Shown piece by piece: positions 17,065 through 26,304 of a stretch of 64,000 nucleotides of DNA. A model generated the notes under the pieces. The model saw only the letters and a program-made list of their open reading frames with translations. It did not search any database and had not been told where the DNA came from. Position 1 is the first letter of the stretch. Each line of letters begins with the position of its first letter. Source of the stretch: JADGGM01 sp025449955 (GTDB taxonomy: Bacteria; Gemmatimonadota; Gemmatimonadetes; Gemmatimonadales; Gemmatimonadaceae). The stretch is from the NCBI GenBank assembly GCA_036554285.1, contig DATBNO010000097.1:14823-78822 (forward strand), read 5' to 3'. Both the position numbers and the translations under genes were made by a program.

Positions 17065-18440
17065 AGAAATTGATCGCGTTCGCGCTGGCGCTGCCCATGG
17101 GAGTGGCGGCGCAGCAACCCACGACGCCACCCGCGACACCGCCGACGGACACCACGATGGCTCCGCCGGCGTACGACACCACATTGCTCGGCCCCGTCGA
17201 CACCACCGCCCGGCCGATCAAAGTCGACGAAGCTGTTCGTCTCGCACAGCGCGCATCGCCACTCGCGGTCGCGGCGCAGGGTACGCTCGAAACGAGCCGG
17301 GCGCAGGTACGCTCGGCCTACGCAGCGTTCATTCCCGCACTGTCGATCAACGCCGCCACGTCACGACAAGGCGGCGACCGCTTCGACCCGCAGGGCGCAC
17401 TCGTGCCGTTCACCGGTGCGAGCTGGCAGTACACGCACGGATTGAACTTGAATCTCGATCTGTTCGACGGCGGGTCGCGCATCTACAACATCCACACGTT
17501 CAAGGCGGACGTCACCGCGGCACAGGCGAACGAGACCTTGCAGCAGTACGGCATCGCGTTGTCGGTGAAGCAGCAGTTCTACGCGGTGCTCGCGGCGCGC
17601 GAGTCGGAATCGGCCGCCGAGTCGCAGTTGGCCGAGGCGAACGAGAACTTCAAGCAGGCGCTGGCCAAGGTCCACGCGCGCGAGGCCACCAAATCGGACT
17701 CGCTGCGCGCGGTGATCCAGGTGTCTAACGGACAGTTAGCCATCGTCACGGCGCGCTACGATCTCAGCACGGCCAACGCCGCGCTGACGCGCCTGGTCGG
17801 CACGCCGTTCACCGTGACCGCGAGCCCCGACGACACGACCGGGACGTCCTTCGCGGCCGTCGACAGCGCCGCGCTCCGCGCGCTCGCCGATGCGGGACCC
17901 GCGGTCAAACAAGCGCAGGCGTCGGATGTGGCAACGGCGGCGGGCGCCAAAGCGGCGCGCGCGCCGTATTTGCCGACGATCAGCGCCAGCTGGAACATCA
18001 GCGGCAACGGCAGCACCAACAACCTGGCCTTCGTGGCCAATCAATACGCGTACCAGAATCAGTTCCGCCTCTCGCTCAGCTACCCGATCTTCGATCAACT
18101 GCAGCGGGAGCAGAGCATCGCGGTCGCGGACGTCGCGCAGCGCAACGCCCAAGCCCAACTGCGCGACGCGAAGCTCGCGGCGCAAGCGAATTTCGTGCAG
18201 TTCTTCGGCGCGCTGCGCACCAATCAGGAGCAGGTCCAGATCGACGAGACGTCGGTCGAAGCCGCGGAAGAGGACTTGCGGGTCCAGCGGCAACGCTACG
18301 AATTCGGCGCGTCGACGCAATTGGATGTGTTGACGTCCGAGGCCGCGCTCATCACAGCGCGCGCGGCGCTCATTCAGGCTCGGTTCAATTATCGCGTTGC
18401 CAAAGCGCAACTCGAAGCGCTCGTGGGCCGAGATCTGTAG
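17061..18440 (+). CDS. TolC family outer-membrane protein
   Basis: A 459-residue outer-membrane efflux protein, second in this window. The TTG start at 17061 overlaps the preceding TGA and is followed by a signal peptide (KKLIAFALALPMGVAAQ). Efflux-protein repeats are IKVDEAVRLAQRASPLAVAA, then GLNLNLDLFDGG, and a second set with ARAPYLPTISASWNISG and LSLSYPIFDQ. The C-terminal helix YEFGASTQLDVLTSEAALI is typical. It lies in one run with the sigma cassette upstream and the MacA/MacB-like genes downstream. No exact GCCTAAC word occurs in this gene. Confidence 0.92.
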   Translation: MKKLIAFALALPMGVAAQQPTTPPATPPTDTTMAPPAYDTTLLGPVDTTARPIKVDEAVRLAQRASPLAVAAQGTLETSRAQVRSAYAAFIPALSINAATSRQGGDRFDPQGALVPFTGASWQYTHGLNLNLDLFDGGSRIYNIHTFKADVTAAQANETLQQYGIALSVKQQFYAVLAARESESAAESQLAEANENFKQALAKVHAREATKSDSLRAVIQVSNGQLAIVTARYDLSTANAALTRLVGTPFTVTASPDDTTGTSFAAVDSAALRALADAGPAVKQAQASDVATAAGAKAARAPYLPTISASWNISGNGSTNNLAFVANQYAYQNQFRLSLSYPIFDQLQREQSIAVADVAQRNAQAQLRDAKLAAQANFVQFFGALRTNQEQVQIDETSVEAAEEDLRVQRQRYEFGASTQLDVLTSEAALITARAALIQARFNYRVAKAQLEALVGRDL

Positions 18441-18473
18441 ACCCCCGTGAGCGTGATGATCAGGAGACGATTC

Positions 18474-19958
18474 GTGAGACCCTATATCCCGCTCGCCGCC
18501 GCGCTGATCGTGGTGGCGGGCTGCAACAAGAAAGCGGCCAATCCGAACGGTGCGATCCAGACCGCTACGATCGCGAAGCAGGATCTCATCGTCGATGTCG
18601 AGGCGACCGGGGTCATTCAGCCGATCAACGCGGTGCAGGTTCGCTCCAAGGCATCGGGTCAGATCATGAAGATGCCCGCGGAGCTCGGCTCGCGCGTGAA
18701 GCCTGGTGATTTGTTGGTCCAAGTGGATCCGCGGCAAGTGACCAACAATTACGATCAGGCGAAGGCGGCGGTGCAGGCGGCGCAGGCCAACCTCACGGTC
18801 ACCAAGACACAGCTCGATCGCGCCGAGGGGTTGGCGAAGGCGGGTGTGCTCACGGCGCCCGACCTCGAGACCGCACAGCTCAACTATGCCAACGCGCAGT
18901 CGACGGTGGCGGCGGCGAAAACCAATCTCGACAACGCGCAGATCGCGCTCGAGGACGCGCGCATCGAGTCGCCGATCACCGGCGTCGTGATCGAGAAGGA
19001 CGTTTCGATAGGCCAGGTCATCAGCTCGGCCACGAACAACGCCGGCGGCGGTACGCTGCTGCTACAGATGGCCGACCTGGGCGAAGTGATGGACAGCACG
19101 CTGGTGAGCGAGAGCGACATCGGCAACGTGAAGCCTGGGCAGAAGGCGACGGTCAAGGTCGACGCGTATCCGAATCGCGCGTTCATCGGCACGGTGGAGA
19201 AGATCGCGCCGGAAGCGACGGTGCAGCAGAGCGTGACGATGTTCCCGGTGCTCATCCGCCTGGACAACAAGGACGGCGCGCTCATGCCGGGCATGAACAG
19301 CGACGTGTCGGTGCTGGTGCAGCAGCGGACGAATGTCGTCGCCGTGCCTAACGACGCGATCCGGACGCCGCGCGAGGGCGCGCAGGTGGCGGAAGCGCTC
19401 GGCCTCGATCCCACCAAGGTGGCGGACGAGGTGAAGACGCAGCTGGCCTCGCTGCACCCCGGTTCGGGCCGCACCGCGCCTAACGCAACCGGCGATACCG
19501 CGGCGGCGGCGGGCATGATCGACGCGCCCGACTCCACGCAGGCCGGCCAACCGCAGCGCGGGGCGCGGGCCGGCGCCAACGGCCGCCGGCCCGCGCGCAA
19601 TGGCGCCGGCGGCGCCAGCGGCGCGGGGGGTCAGAGCGGCGGCCAAGCAGGCGGCGGCATGTCGACCGGATCGGAATACGGCGCCGGCTCCACGCGGCAC
19701 ACGGGGCTCGTGTTCCTGGCGCAGAACGGCACGTTCGTCCCGCGCGTCATCTCGTTAGGCGTCGCCAACTACGATGTCACCGAAGTGCGCAGCGGACTCG
19801 CCGAAGGCGATCAGGTGGCGCTCGTCACCACCGCGATGTTGCTGCAGGCGCAGACCGCGCGGCAGCAGCGCATCAAGAGCTTCACCGCGCTGCCGGGCAT
19901 GAACTCGCAAACGAGCACGCCGCGCGGCGGCGCCGGCCGCGGCGGCGGGAGACCCTAG
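18474..19958 (+). CDS. MacA-like periplasmic adaptor lipoprotein (HlyD/RND family)
   Basis: About 494 residues from the GTG at 18474, chosen because AGGAG lies 7 bases upstream and it gives a lipoprotein signal (AAALIVVAGC, lipidated Cys17). Upstream in-frame GTG/ATG codons exist. Domains are a lipoyl hairpin (VEATGVIQPINAVQVRSKAS, GSRVKPGDLLVQVD), a coiled coil (about 85-150), the second lipoyl half (IESPITGVVIEKDVSIGQ) and a barrel (GQKATVKVDAYPNR). An unusual insert of about 60 residues, rich in Gly, Ala, Arg and Gln (19500-19680), precedes the last strand set (THTGLVFLAQNGTFVPR region). It probably partners the permease downstream. Confidence 0.9.
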   Translation: MRPYIPLAAALIVVAGCNKKAANPNGAIQTATIAKQDLIVDVEATGVIQPINAVQVRSKASGQIMKMPAELGSRVKPGDLLVQVDPRQVTNNYDQAKAAVQAAQANLTVTKTQLDRAEGLAKAGVLTAPDLETAQLNYANAQSTVAAAKTNLDNAQIALEDARIESPITGVVIEKDVSIGQVISSATNNAGGGTLLLQMADLGEVMDSTLVSESDIGNVKPGQKATVKVDAYPNRAFIGTVEKIAPEATVQQSVTMFPVLIRLDNKDGALMPGMNSDVSVLVQQRTNVVAVPNDAIRTPREGAQVAEALGLDPTKVADEVKTQLASLHPGSGRTAPNATGDTAAAAGMIDAPDSTQAGQPQRGARAGANGRRPARNGAGGASGAGGQSGGQAGGGMSTGSEYGAGSTRHTGLVFLAQNGTFVPRVISLGVANYDVTEVRSGLAEGDQVALVTTAMLLQAQTARQQRIKSFTALPGMNSQTSTPRGGAGRGGGRP

Positions 19959-19960
19959 CC

Positions 19961-21193
<1,233 letters not shown>

Positions 21194-21221
21194 CTCGCAC
21201 ACGCGTTCGCATCCGCAGTCT

Positions 21222-21255
21222 TTGGCCCGCTCCGTTCCCGGTGCGGGCCAATTTT
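21222..21255 (+). terminator. Intrinsic terminator after the MacB-like permease gene
   Basis: TTGGCCCGC (21222-21230) and GCGGGCCAA (21243-21251) form a perfect 9-bp stem with a 12-base loop, directly followed by TTTT. A classical Rho-independent terminator, 28 bases past the permease stop. Confidence 0.85.
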
Positions 21256-21398
21256 ATGTTCGGGACGACGAGAGAATCCGTTGAAGCTCGAATGGCTTCG
21301 CACGATATCACTTGCGTGCGACGCCGTGCAGCGCGCATCCTGAGAGCATGGCCTGCCGCGTCACGCGGCGGCCCCTGTCGCCAGCCGAACAACGCCCT

Positions 21399-21917
21399 GT
21401 GTCGAATCCGATTTCCATTGAGCCACCCGCGCGCGCCACGGTGCACGCGAGCTTTCTCGTAAACGGCGAGCGTCGCGAGACGGCCATCCCGCCGCACAAG
21501 ACGCTGCTCGAGGTGTTGCGTGAGGAGCTGGCGCTCACCGGCACCAAGCACGGCTGCGAGTTGGGCGAATGCGGCATGTGCACGGTGTTGGTGGACGGCG
21601 AACCCGTGCTCTCCTGTCTGCTGCTCGCGATCGCGTGCATGGACCGGGCGATCACGACCGTCGAAGGGCTCGCCGACGGACCGGCGCTCGATCCGTTGCA
21701 GCGCGCGTTCGCCGAGTTAGGCGCAGCGCAGTGCGGGTATTGTACGCCGGCGATGCTGCTCACGGCGCGCGCGCTGCTACACCGCTCGCCCAACCCGGCG
21801 CGCGAGGAAATCCGCGAGGCGTTGAGCGGCACGCTGTGCCGCTGCACGGGCTACCTCAAGATCTTCGAGGCCGTGGAGCTGGCGGCCGCGCGCGGGGGTT
21901 CGCGTGCCGATGCCTAA
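21399..21917 (+). CDS. hcrC: 4-hydroxybenzoyl-CoA reductase, small [2Fe-2S] subunit
   Basis: Iron-sulfur subunit of a xanthine-oxidase-family molybdoenzyme. It has the plant-ferredoxin cluster HGCELGECGMCTVLVDGEPV plus LSC, and the second cluster QCGYCTPAM with TLCRCTGYLKI. The GTG at 21399 gives about 172 residues; ATGs at 21348 and 21312 are alternatives, but their extra residues look non-coding. The TAA stop lies inside a GCCTAAC word (21912) that also encodes the start of the next protein (overlapping frames). Assigned to 4-hydroxybenzoyl-CoA reductase from the neighbouring HcrB-type subunit. Confidence 0.85.
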   Translation: MSNPISIEPPARATVHASFLVNGERRETAIPPHKTLLEVLREELALTGTKHGCELGECGMCTVLVDGEPVLSCLLLAIACMDRAITTVEGLADGPALDPLQRAFAELGAAQCGYCTPAMLLTARALLHRSPNPAREEIREALSGTLCRCTGYLKIFEAVELAAARGGSRADA

Positions 21918-24390
21918 CGATCAGACGGCGACGGCGGGCGAGACGCGCGCGGCGGCCGGCTACCGGGTGATCGGGACGCCGCGCCAAAAGGTGGACGCGG
22001 TGGCGAAAGTGACCGGGGCGCTGCGGTTCGCCGACGACCTGGTCTTGCCGCGCATGCTGCACTGCGTGCTCCTGCGCTCGCCCCTGCCCCACGCGCGGAT
22101 CGTGCGCATCGACACCTCGCGCGCCGCGGCGCTGGCCGGCGTCGTCGCGGTGATGACGGGCGAGGCGCTGCCGATCACGTTCGGCATCTTGCCGATCACG
22201 CAGGACGAACATGCGCTGTGCATCGAGCGCGTGCGTTTCGTCGGTGACCCCGTCGCGGCGGTGGCCGCCATCGATGAAGAGACGGCGCGCGCCGCGTGCG
22301 ACCTGATCGACGTCGAGTACGAGGCGCTGCCGTCGATCGGGTCCATCGAGCAGGCGCTCACGACGCCCGAGCCGCAGATCCACGACTACGCCGACGCGGG
22401 GAACGTGCACAAGCACGTGGCGCTGGACTTCGGCGGCGTCGACGACGCGATGCAGAAGGCCGACGTCGTGCGCGAGGACCTGTTCTTCTACGAGGGAAAC
22501 ACGCACCTGGCGATGGAGCAGCACGCCGCGCTCGCCGAGTGGTCGGCCGACGGCAAGCTGACGCTGTGGTCGTGCACCCAGACGCCGCACTACGTGCACC
22601 GCGCGGTGAGCAAGGTGCTCTCGATGAATCCGGCCCACGTGCGGGTGATCGCCACGCCTAACGGAGGAGGGTTCGGCGGGAAGTCGGACCCGTTCAACCA
22701 CGAGATCGTGGTGGCCGCGCTGGCGCGCCGCACGGGACGGCCGGTCAAGATCTGCCTCACGCGCGAGGAGGTGTTCTACTGCCATCGCGGACGCCACCCC
22801 ACGCTCATGCGGATCAAGACGGGCGTCACGCGCGATGGCCGCATCCTCGCCATGGACTTCTCGTCCCTCCTCGACGGCGGCGCGTACGGGTCGTACGGCG
22901 TGGCGAGCATGTACTACACGGGTGCCCTGCAGACCGTCACGTACCAGGTGCCGACGTATCGATTCCGCGGCGCGCGCGTGTTCACGAACAAGCCGCCGTG
23001 CGGACCGAAGCGCGGGCACGGCACGCCGCAGCCGCGGTTCGCGCTCGAGTGCCATCTCGACAAGCTCGCCGAACAGTTAGGCGAAGATCCGGCGGCGTGG
23101 CGGCTGCGCACGTTGCAACCGCCGGCCAGTGTCACCGCGAACTGGCTGCGCATCGGCTCGATGGGCCTCGGGCCCTGTATCGAGACGGTGGTGCGCGCGA
23201 GCGGGTGGGCGGAGAAATTCCGCCGCCTGCCGTTCGGGCGCGGCGTCGGGATCGCCTGCTCGTCGTATATCTCCGGCGCCGGACTGCCCATCTACTGGAA
23301 CAGCATGCCGCACTCGTCGGTCCAGCTCAAGCTCGACCGCTCGGGCGGCGTAGCGGCGTTCTGCGGCAGCACCGACATCGGACAGGGCTCCGATTCCGTG
23401 CTCGCGTACTGCGTGGCCGAAGTGTTAGGCATCGAGCCGGCGGACATCCGCGTCGTCACCGGCGACACCGACCTGGCGCCGGTCGACCTCGGCTCCTATT
23501 CGTCGCGCGTTACCATGATGACGGGACACGCGGCCATCCAGGCCGCCGAGCGCGCCCGCGACACGCTGGCCGGGGCCGTGGCCGTTCGGTTAGGCATTCC
23601 CGCCGACCGGTTGGTGTTCGCGGACCGGCGCGTGTTCGATGCGCAGGACCCGGGACGCGGCGTGTCCTTCGCCGAAGCGGTGCAGATGGCGGAAACCAAG
23701 CAGGGCGCCGTGGGATCGACGGGCTCCTACACGCCGCCCAAGTCGCCGGGCCGGTTCAAGGGCGCGGGCGTGGGCCCGTCGCCCGCCTACTCGTACTCGT
23801 GCGCCGTCGCCGAGGTCGAGGTCGACCCGGCGACCGGTATTGTGCGCGTGCCCAAGGTCTGGATCGCCCACGACATTGGACAGGCCATCAATCCGATCTT
23901 GGCGATCGGCCAGGTGGAGGGGTCTGTCTACATGGGGTTAGGCGAAGCGCTCATGGAGGAGATGACCTACCGCGACGCCGAGCGGCACATGGTGCACCAC
24001 CACCCGAGCATGCTCGAGTACAAGACGCCGACGACGCTCGAGATGTGCGACGTCGAGTCGTATCTGATCGAAGAAGCAGAACCGGGTGGACCGTTCGGCG
24101 CCAAAGAGGTGGGCCAGGGCCCGCTGCTTCCCATTCCGCCGGCGGTTGCGAACGCCGTGTACGACGCCGTCGGCGTGCGCGTCGACGAAGTGCCGTGCGC
24201 GCCGCACGCGGTGCTGCGCGCGCTGCGCGACAAGACGCGCGGCAAGGAGCCGCGGCACGGGCCATCGTCGTTCCCCGACTACGCGTTCCCCGACCCGACG
24301 CTCATCCTCACGCCCGCACAGGGCGGCGACGGACGCGAAGCCGATCACCGGCCGCACAGCGAAGTCGGCGGACCGGGACGGGGAACCTGA
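21910..24390 (+). CDS. hcrA: 4-hydroxybenzoyl-CoA reductase, large molybdopterin subunit
   Basis: About 826 residues (an in-frame GTG lies two codons upstream). Xanthine-oxidase-family large-subunit motifs: LRSPLPHARIV, FVGDPVAAVAA, EQHAALAEWS, GGGFGGKSDPFNHEIVVAAL, LTREEVFYCHRGRHPTLMRI, DGGAYGSYG, GSTDIGQGSDSVLAYCVAEV and the C-terminal GPFGAKEVGQGPLLPIPPAVA with the catalytic Glu. The EVFYCHRGRHP stretch is, as I recall the family, characteristic of HcrA/HbaC. It would bind the Mo cofactor that removes the ring hydroxyl of 4-hydroxybenzoyl-CoA. The stop overlaps the next ATG. The gene holds many GTTAGGC words. Confidence 0.88.
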   Translation: MPNDQTATAGETRAAAGYRVIGTPRQKVDAVAKVTGALRFADDLVLPRMLHCVLLRSPLPHARIVRIDTSRAAALAGVVAVMTGEALPITFGILPITQDEHALCIERVRFVGDPVAAVAAIDEETARAACDLIDVEYEALPSIGSIEQALTTPEPQIHDYADAGNVHKHVALDFGGVDDAMQKADVVREDLFFYEGNTHLAMEQHAALAEWSADGKLTLWSCTQTPHYVHRAVSKVLSMNPAHVRVIATPNGGGFGGKSDPFNHEIVVAALARRTGRPVKICLTREEVFYCHRGRHPTLMRIKTGVTRDGRILAMDFSSLLDGGAYGSYGVASMYYTGALQTVTYQVPTYRFRGARVFTNKPPCGPKRGHGTPQPRFALECHLDKLAEQLGEDPAAWRLRTLQPPASVTANWLRIGSMGLGPCIETVVRASGWAEKFRRLPFGRGVGIACSSYISGAGLPIYWNSMPHSSVQLKLDRSGGVAAFCGSTDIGQGSDSVLAYCVAEVLGIEPADIRVVTGDTDLAPVDLGSYSSRVTMMTGHAAIQAAERARDTLAGAVAVRLGIPADRLVFADRRVFDAQDPGRGVSFAEAVQMAETKQGAVGSTGSYTPPKSPGRFKGAGVGPSPAYSYSCAVAEVEVDPATGIVRVPKVWIAHDIGQAINPILAIGQVEGSVYMGLGEALMEEMTYRDAERHMVHHHPSMLEYKTPTTLEMCDVESYLIEEAEPGGPFGAKEVGQGPLLPIPPAVANAVYDAVGVRVDEVPCAPHAVLRALRDKTRGKEPRHGPSSFPDYAFPDPTLILTPAQGGDGREADHRPHSEVGGPGRGT

Positions 24391-25379
24391 TGCTGCGTCT
24401 GCCGCGATTCCAGTTCCTCGCGCCACCCACCGTGATGGATGCGCTCGCCGCGCGCGCTGAGTTAGGCAGCGACGCGATGTACGTCGCGGGCGGCACGGAC
24501 CTCTACCCGAACATGAAGCGCCGCCAGCAAACACCGCGGAGCGTGATCTCCTTGGGCGCCATCCCGACGCTGCGCGAGATTCACGGGAGTCCGGAGGTCG
24601 GCCTGCGTATCGGCGCCGGCGTCACCCTGTCGCAGCTGGCGGCCGATCCGACGGTGCGCGCGCACTATCGGGCGGTCGCGGACGCCGCGCGTCTGGTCTC
24701 GACGCCGCCGCTCCGCAACATGGGTACGATCGGCGGCAACCTGCTGCTCGACACGCGCTGCAACTACTACGACCAGACGTACGAGTGGCGCAAGGCGATC
24801 GACTTCTGCATGAAAAAAGACGGCGGCATCTGTTGGGTGGCGCCGTCGAGCCCGCGGTGTTGGGCGGTGCAGTCCTCGGACGGCGCGCCGGTGGCCGTTG
24901 CGTTAGGCGCGACGGTGCAGCTGGCGGGCGGGGCCGGCGTCCGCAGCATTCCGGCCGAAGAGTTGTATCACAACGACGGGATCCGCTACCTCACCAAGCG
25001 GCCCGACGAAGTGTTGATCTCGTACGTCCTCCCCAAAACCGGCGCCTGGCGCGCGACGTACGTGAAGCTCAGGCGGCGCGGCGCGTTCGACTTCCCCGTG
25101 TTAGGCGTCGCGGTGCGTGTGGATTTCCATCCGGACGGCACCGTCCGCGACGCGCGCGTCGTGCTTGGCGCGGTGGCGTCGTACCCGATGCGGATCGCCG
25201 CGGCCACCGAGGCACTCGTGGGCCGGCGATTGGACGCAGCCTCCATCGCCGACGCGGCGGATGCGTCGTTCAGACCGGCCAAACCGATGGACAACACGGA
25301 CTTCACCCTCGCCTGGCGCAAGGAAATGGTCCGCGTGTACGTCGCCAAGGCACTCGAAGACATCCAGGCCCAGGCCTAG
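24390..25379 (+). CDS. hcrB: 4-hydroxybenzoyl-CoA reductase, medium FAD and [4Fe-4S] subunit
   Basis: A 329-residue FAD subunit (VAGGTDLYPNMKRRQ; LRNMGTIGGNLLLDTRC for FAD binding). It carries the extra loop unique to 4-hydroxybenzoyl-CoA reductase: Cys124, Cys140, Cys148 and Cys157, spacing 16, 8 and 9. As I recall the Thauera HcrB structure, its [4Fe-4S] ligands are Cys122, 138, 146 and 155, the same spacing. Ordinary xanthine dehydrogenases lack this cluster, which lets the enzyme run in reverse from ferredoxin. The ATG overlaps the hcrA stop (TGATG). The order small-large-medium is conserved among such operons. Confidence 0.88.
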   Translation: MLRLPRFQFLAPPTVMDALAARAELGSDAMYVAGGTDLYPNMKRRQQTPRSVISLGAIPTLREIHGSPEVGLRIGAGVTLSQLAADPTVRAHYRAVADAARLVSTPPLRNMGTIGGNLLLDTRCNYYDQTYEWRKAIDFCMKKDGGICWVAPSSPRCWAVQSSDGAPVAVALGATVQLAGGAGVRSIPAEELYHNDGIRYLTKRPDEVLISYVLPKTGAWRATYVKLRRRGAFDFPVLGVAVRVDFHPDGTVRDARVVLGAVASYPMRIAAATEALVGRRLDAASIADAADASFRPAKPMDNTDFTLAWRKEMVRVYVAKALEDIQAQA

Positions 25380-25442
25380 GAGATCTCGCGCCAACCGGAC
25401 ACAACAATGAGTGCTTGAAACCCGGCGGCCGTGTATTGCGAA

Positions 25443-25493
25443 GATATATCGGTCGACATATCTTGAGTCACCGATATATCTAAGACATATCTT
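25443..25493. promoter_or_regulatory. Duplicated PadR-type operator
   Basis: Two copies of GATATATC-N3/4-GACATATCTT occur at 25443-25464 and 25473-25493, exactly 30 bp apart (about three helical turns). Each copy has partial dyad symmetry (AAGATAT/ATATCTT in copy 1). They are AT-rich islands in GC-rich DNA, just upstream of the padR ribosome-binding site, and fit binding of two PadR dimers on the same face for autorepression. Confidence 0.6.
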
Positions 25494-25509
25494 TTCGCTG
25501 GAGGTCGGT

Positions 25510-26139
25510 ATGTGCCATGACAACTACGGCCACAGAGGCTGGGCCGGCGCCGGACGAGGGTTCGACCCCGGCGTCATGGGTTGGTTCTGGGGCGGCGGCG
25601 GACCACGTGGTCGGCGCGGCGGCGGCTTCAAGGGCGGCAGGATGTTCGAGCAAGGCGATCTCAAGTACGTGATTCTCAAGCTGCTCGAGGAGAAGCCACG
25701 CCATGGATACGAGATCATCAAGGAGTTGGAGGAGCGGTTCCGCGGGGCGTACGCGCCCAGTCCGGGCACCGTCTATCCGACCCTCACGATGCTCGAGGAC
25801 ATGGGCTACGCCCGCGCACAGCAGGAAGAGGGCGGCAAGCGGATCTACGAGATTACGGCGGAAGGCCGAGCGTACTTGGCCGAGAACAAGTCGACCGTCG
25901 AGGACATCTTCGAGCGCATCGCTGACTTCGGGACGAGCTTTTTCGGCCCGGCAATGACCGATGTGAATCGGTCGTTCAAGGACTTGGCGCGCGCCACGTA
26001 CACGATTGCCTGGCGGCACACGGCCGAGGCGGACAAGATGCGCCGGATTCGCGAGGCCCTCGATCGGGCTCGGAAGGAAATCGAAGAGCTCGGTGGATCG
26101 GCCGGGACCGGACCAGCTCCATCGGCATCGGCCGGCTAG
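25510..26139 (+). CDS. PadR family transcriptional regulator
   Basis: A 209-residue regulator. ATG at 25510 has GGAGG 5 bases upstream; the frame is open further up but lacks a better start. The glycine/arginine-rich leader (about 1-45, GWFWGGGGPRGRRGGG) precedes the winged helix: FEQGDLKYVILKLLEEKPRH, GYEIIKELEERF, PSPGTVYPTLTMLEDMGYAR and GKRIYEITAEGRAYL. A C-terminal coiled-coil dimerisation helix follows. It follows the 4-hydroxybenzoyl-CoA reductase genes; PadR proteins in other bacteria sense phenolic acids such as p-coumarate, so a link is plausible but not proven. It is followed by a terminator. Confidence 0.9.
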   Translation: MCHDNYGHRGWAGAGRGFDPGVMGWFWGGGGPRGRRGGGFKGGRMFEQGDLKYVILKLLEEKPRHGYEIIKELEERFRGAYAPSPGTVYPTLTMLEDMGYARAQQEEGGKRIYEITAEGRAYLAENKSTVEDIFERIADFGTSFFGPAMTDVNRSFKDLARATYTIAWRHTAEADKMRRIREALDRARKEIEELGGSAGTGPAPSASAG

Positions 26140-26192
26140 TAACCTCTTCCGCTGGACTGCGCGTTCGATTGCGCTATGTTCCAAGGCGGGCT

Positions 26193-26227
26193 GTGGGTCG
26201 CGGATTTGCTCCGCGACCCGCTTTTTT
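26193..26227 (+). terminator. Intrinsic terminator after padR
   Basis: GTGGGTCGCGG (26193-26203) pairs with CCGCGACCCGC (26211-26221), one G-T wobble, 7-base loop ATTTGCT, followed by six T. A classical Rho-independent terminator separating padR from the kup gene. Confidence 0.92.
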
Positions 26228-26304
26228 CGTGGGGTCCGAACAGGCGACTGGTCGCCACGGATTCTCGCGAACTGCAGGGTGCATGTTCACGCTACTGTCT
26301 CCAC

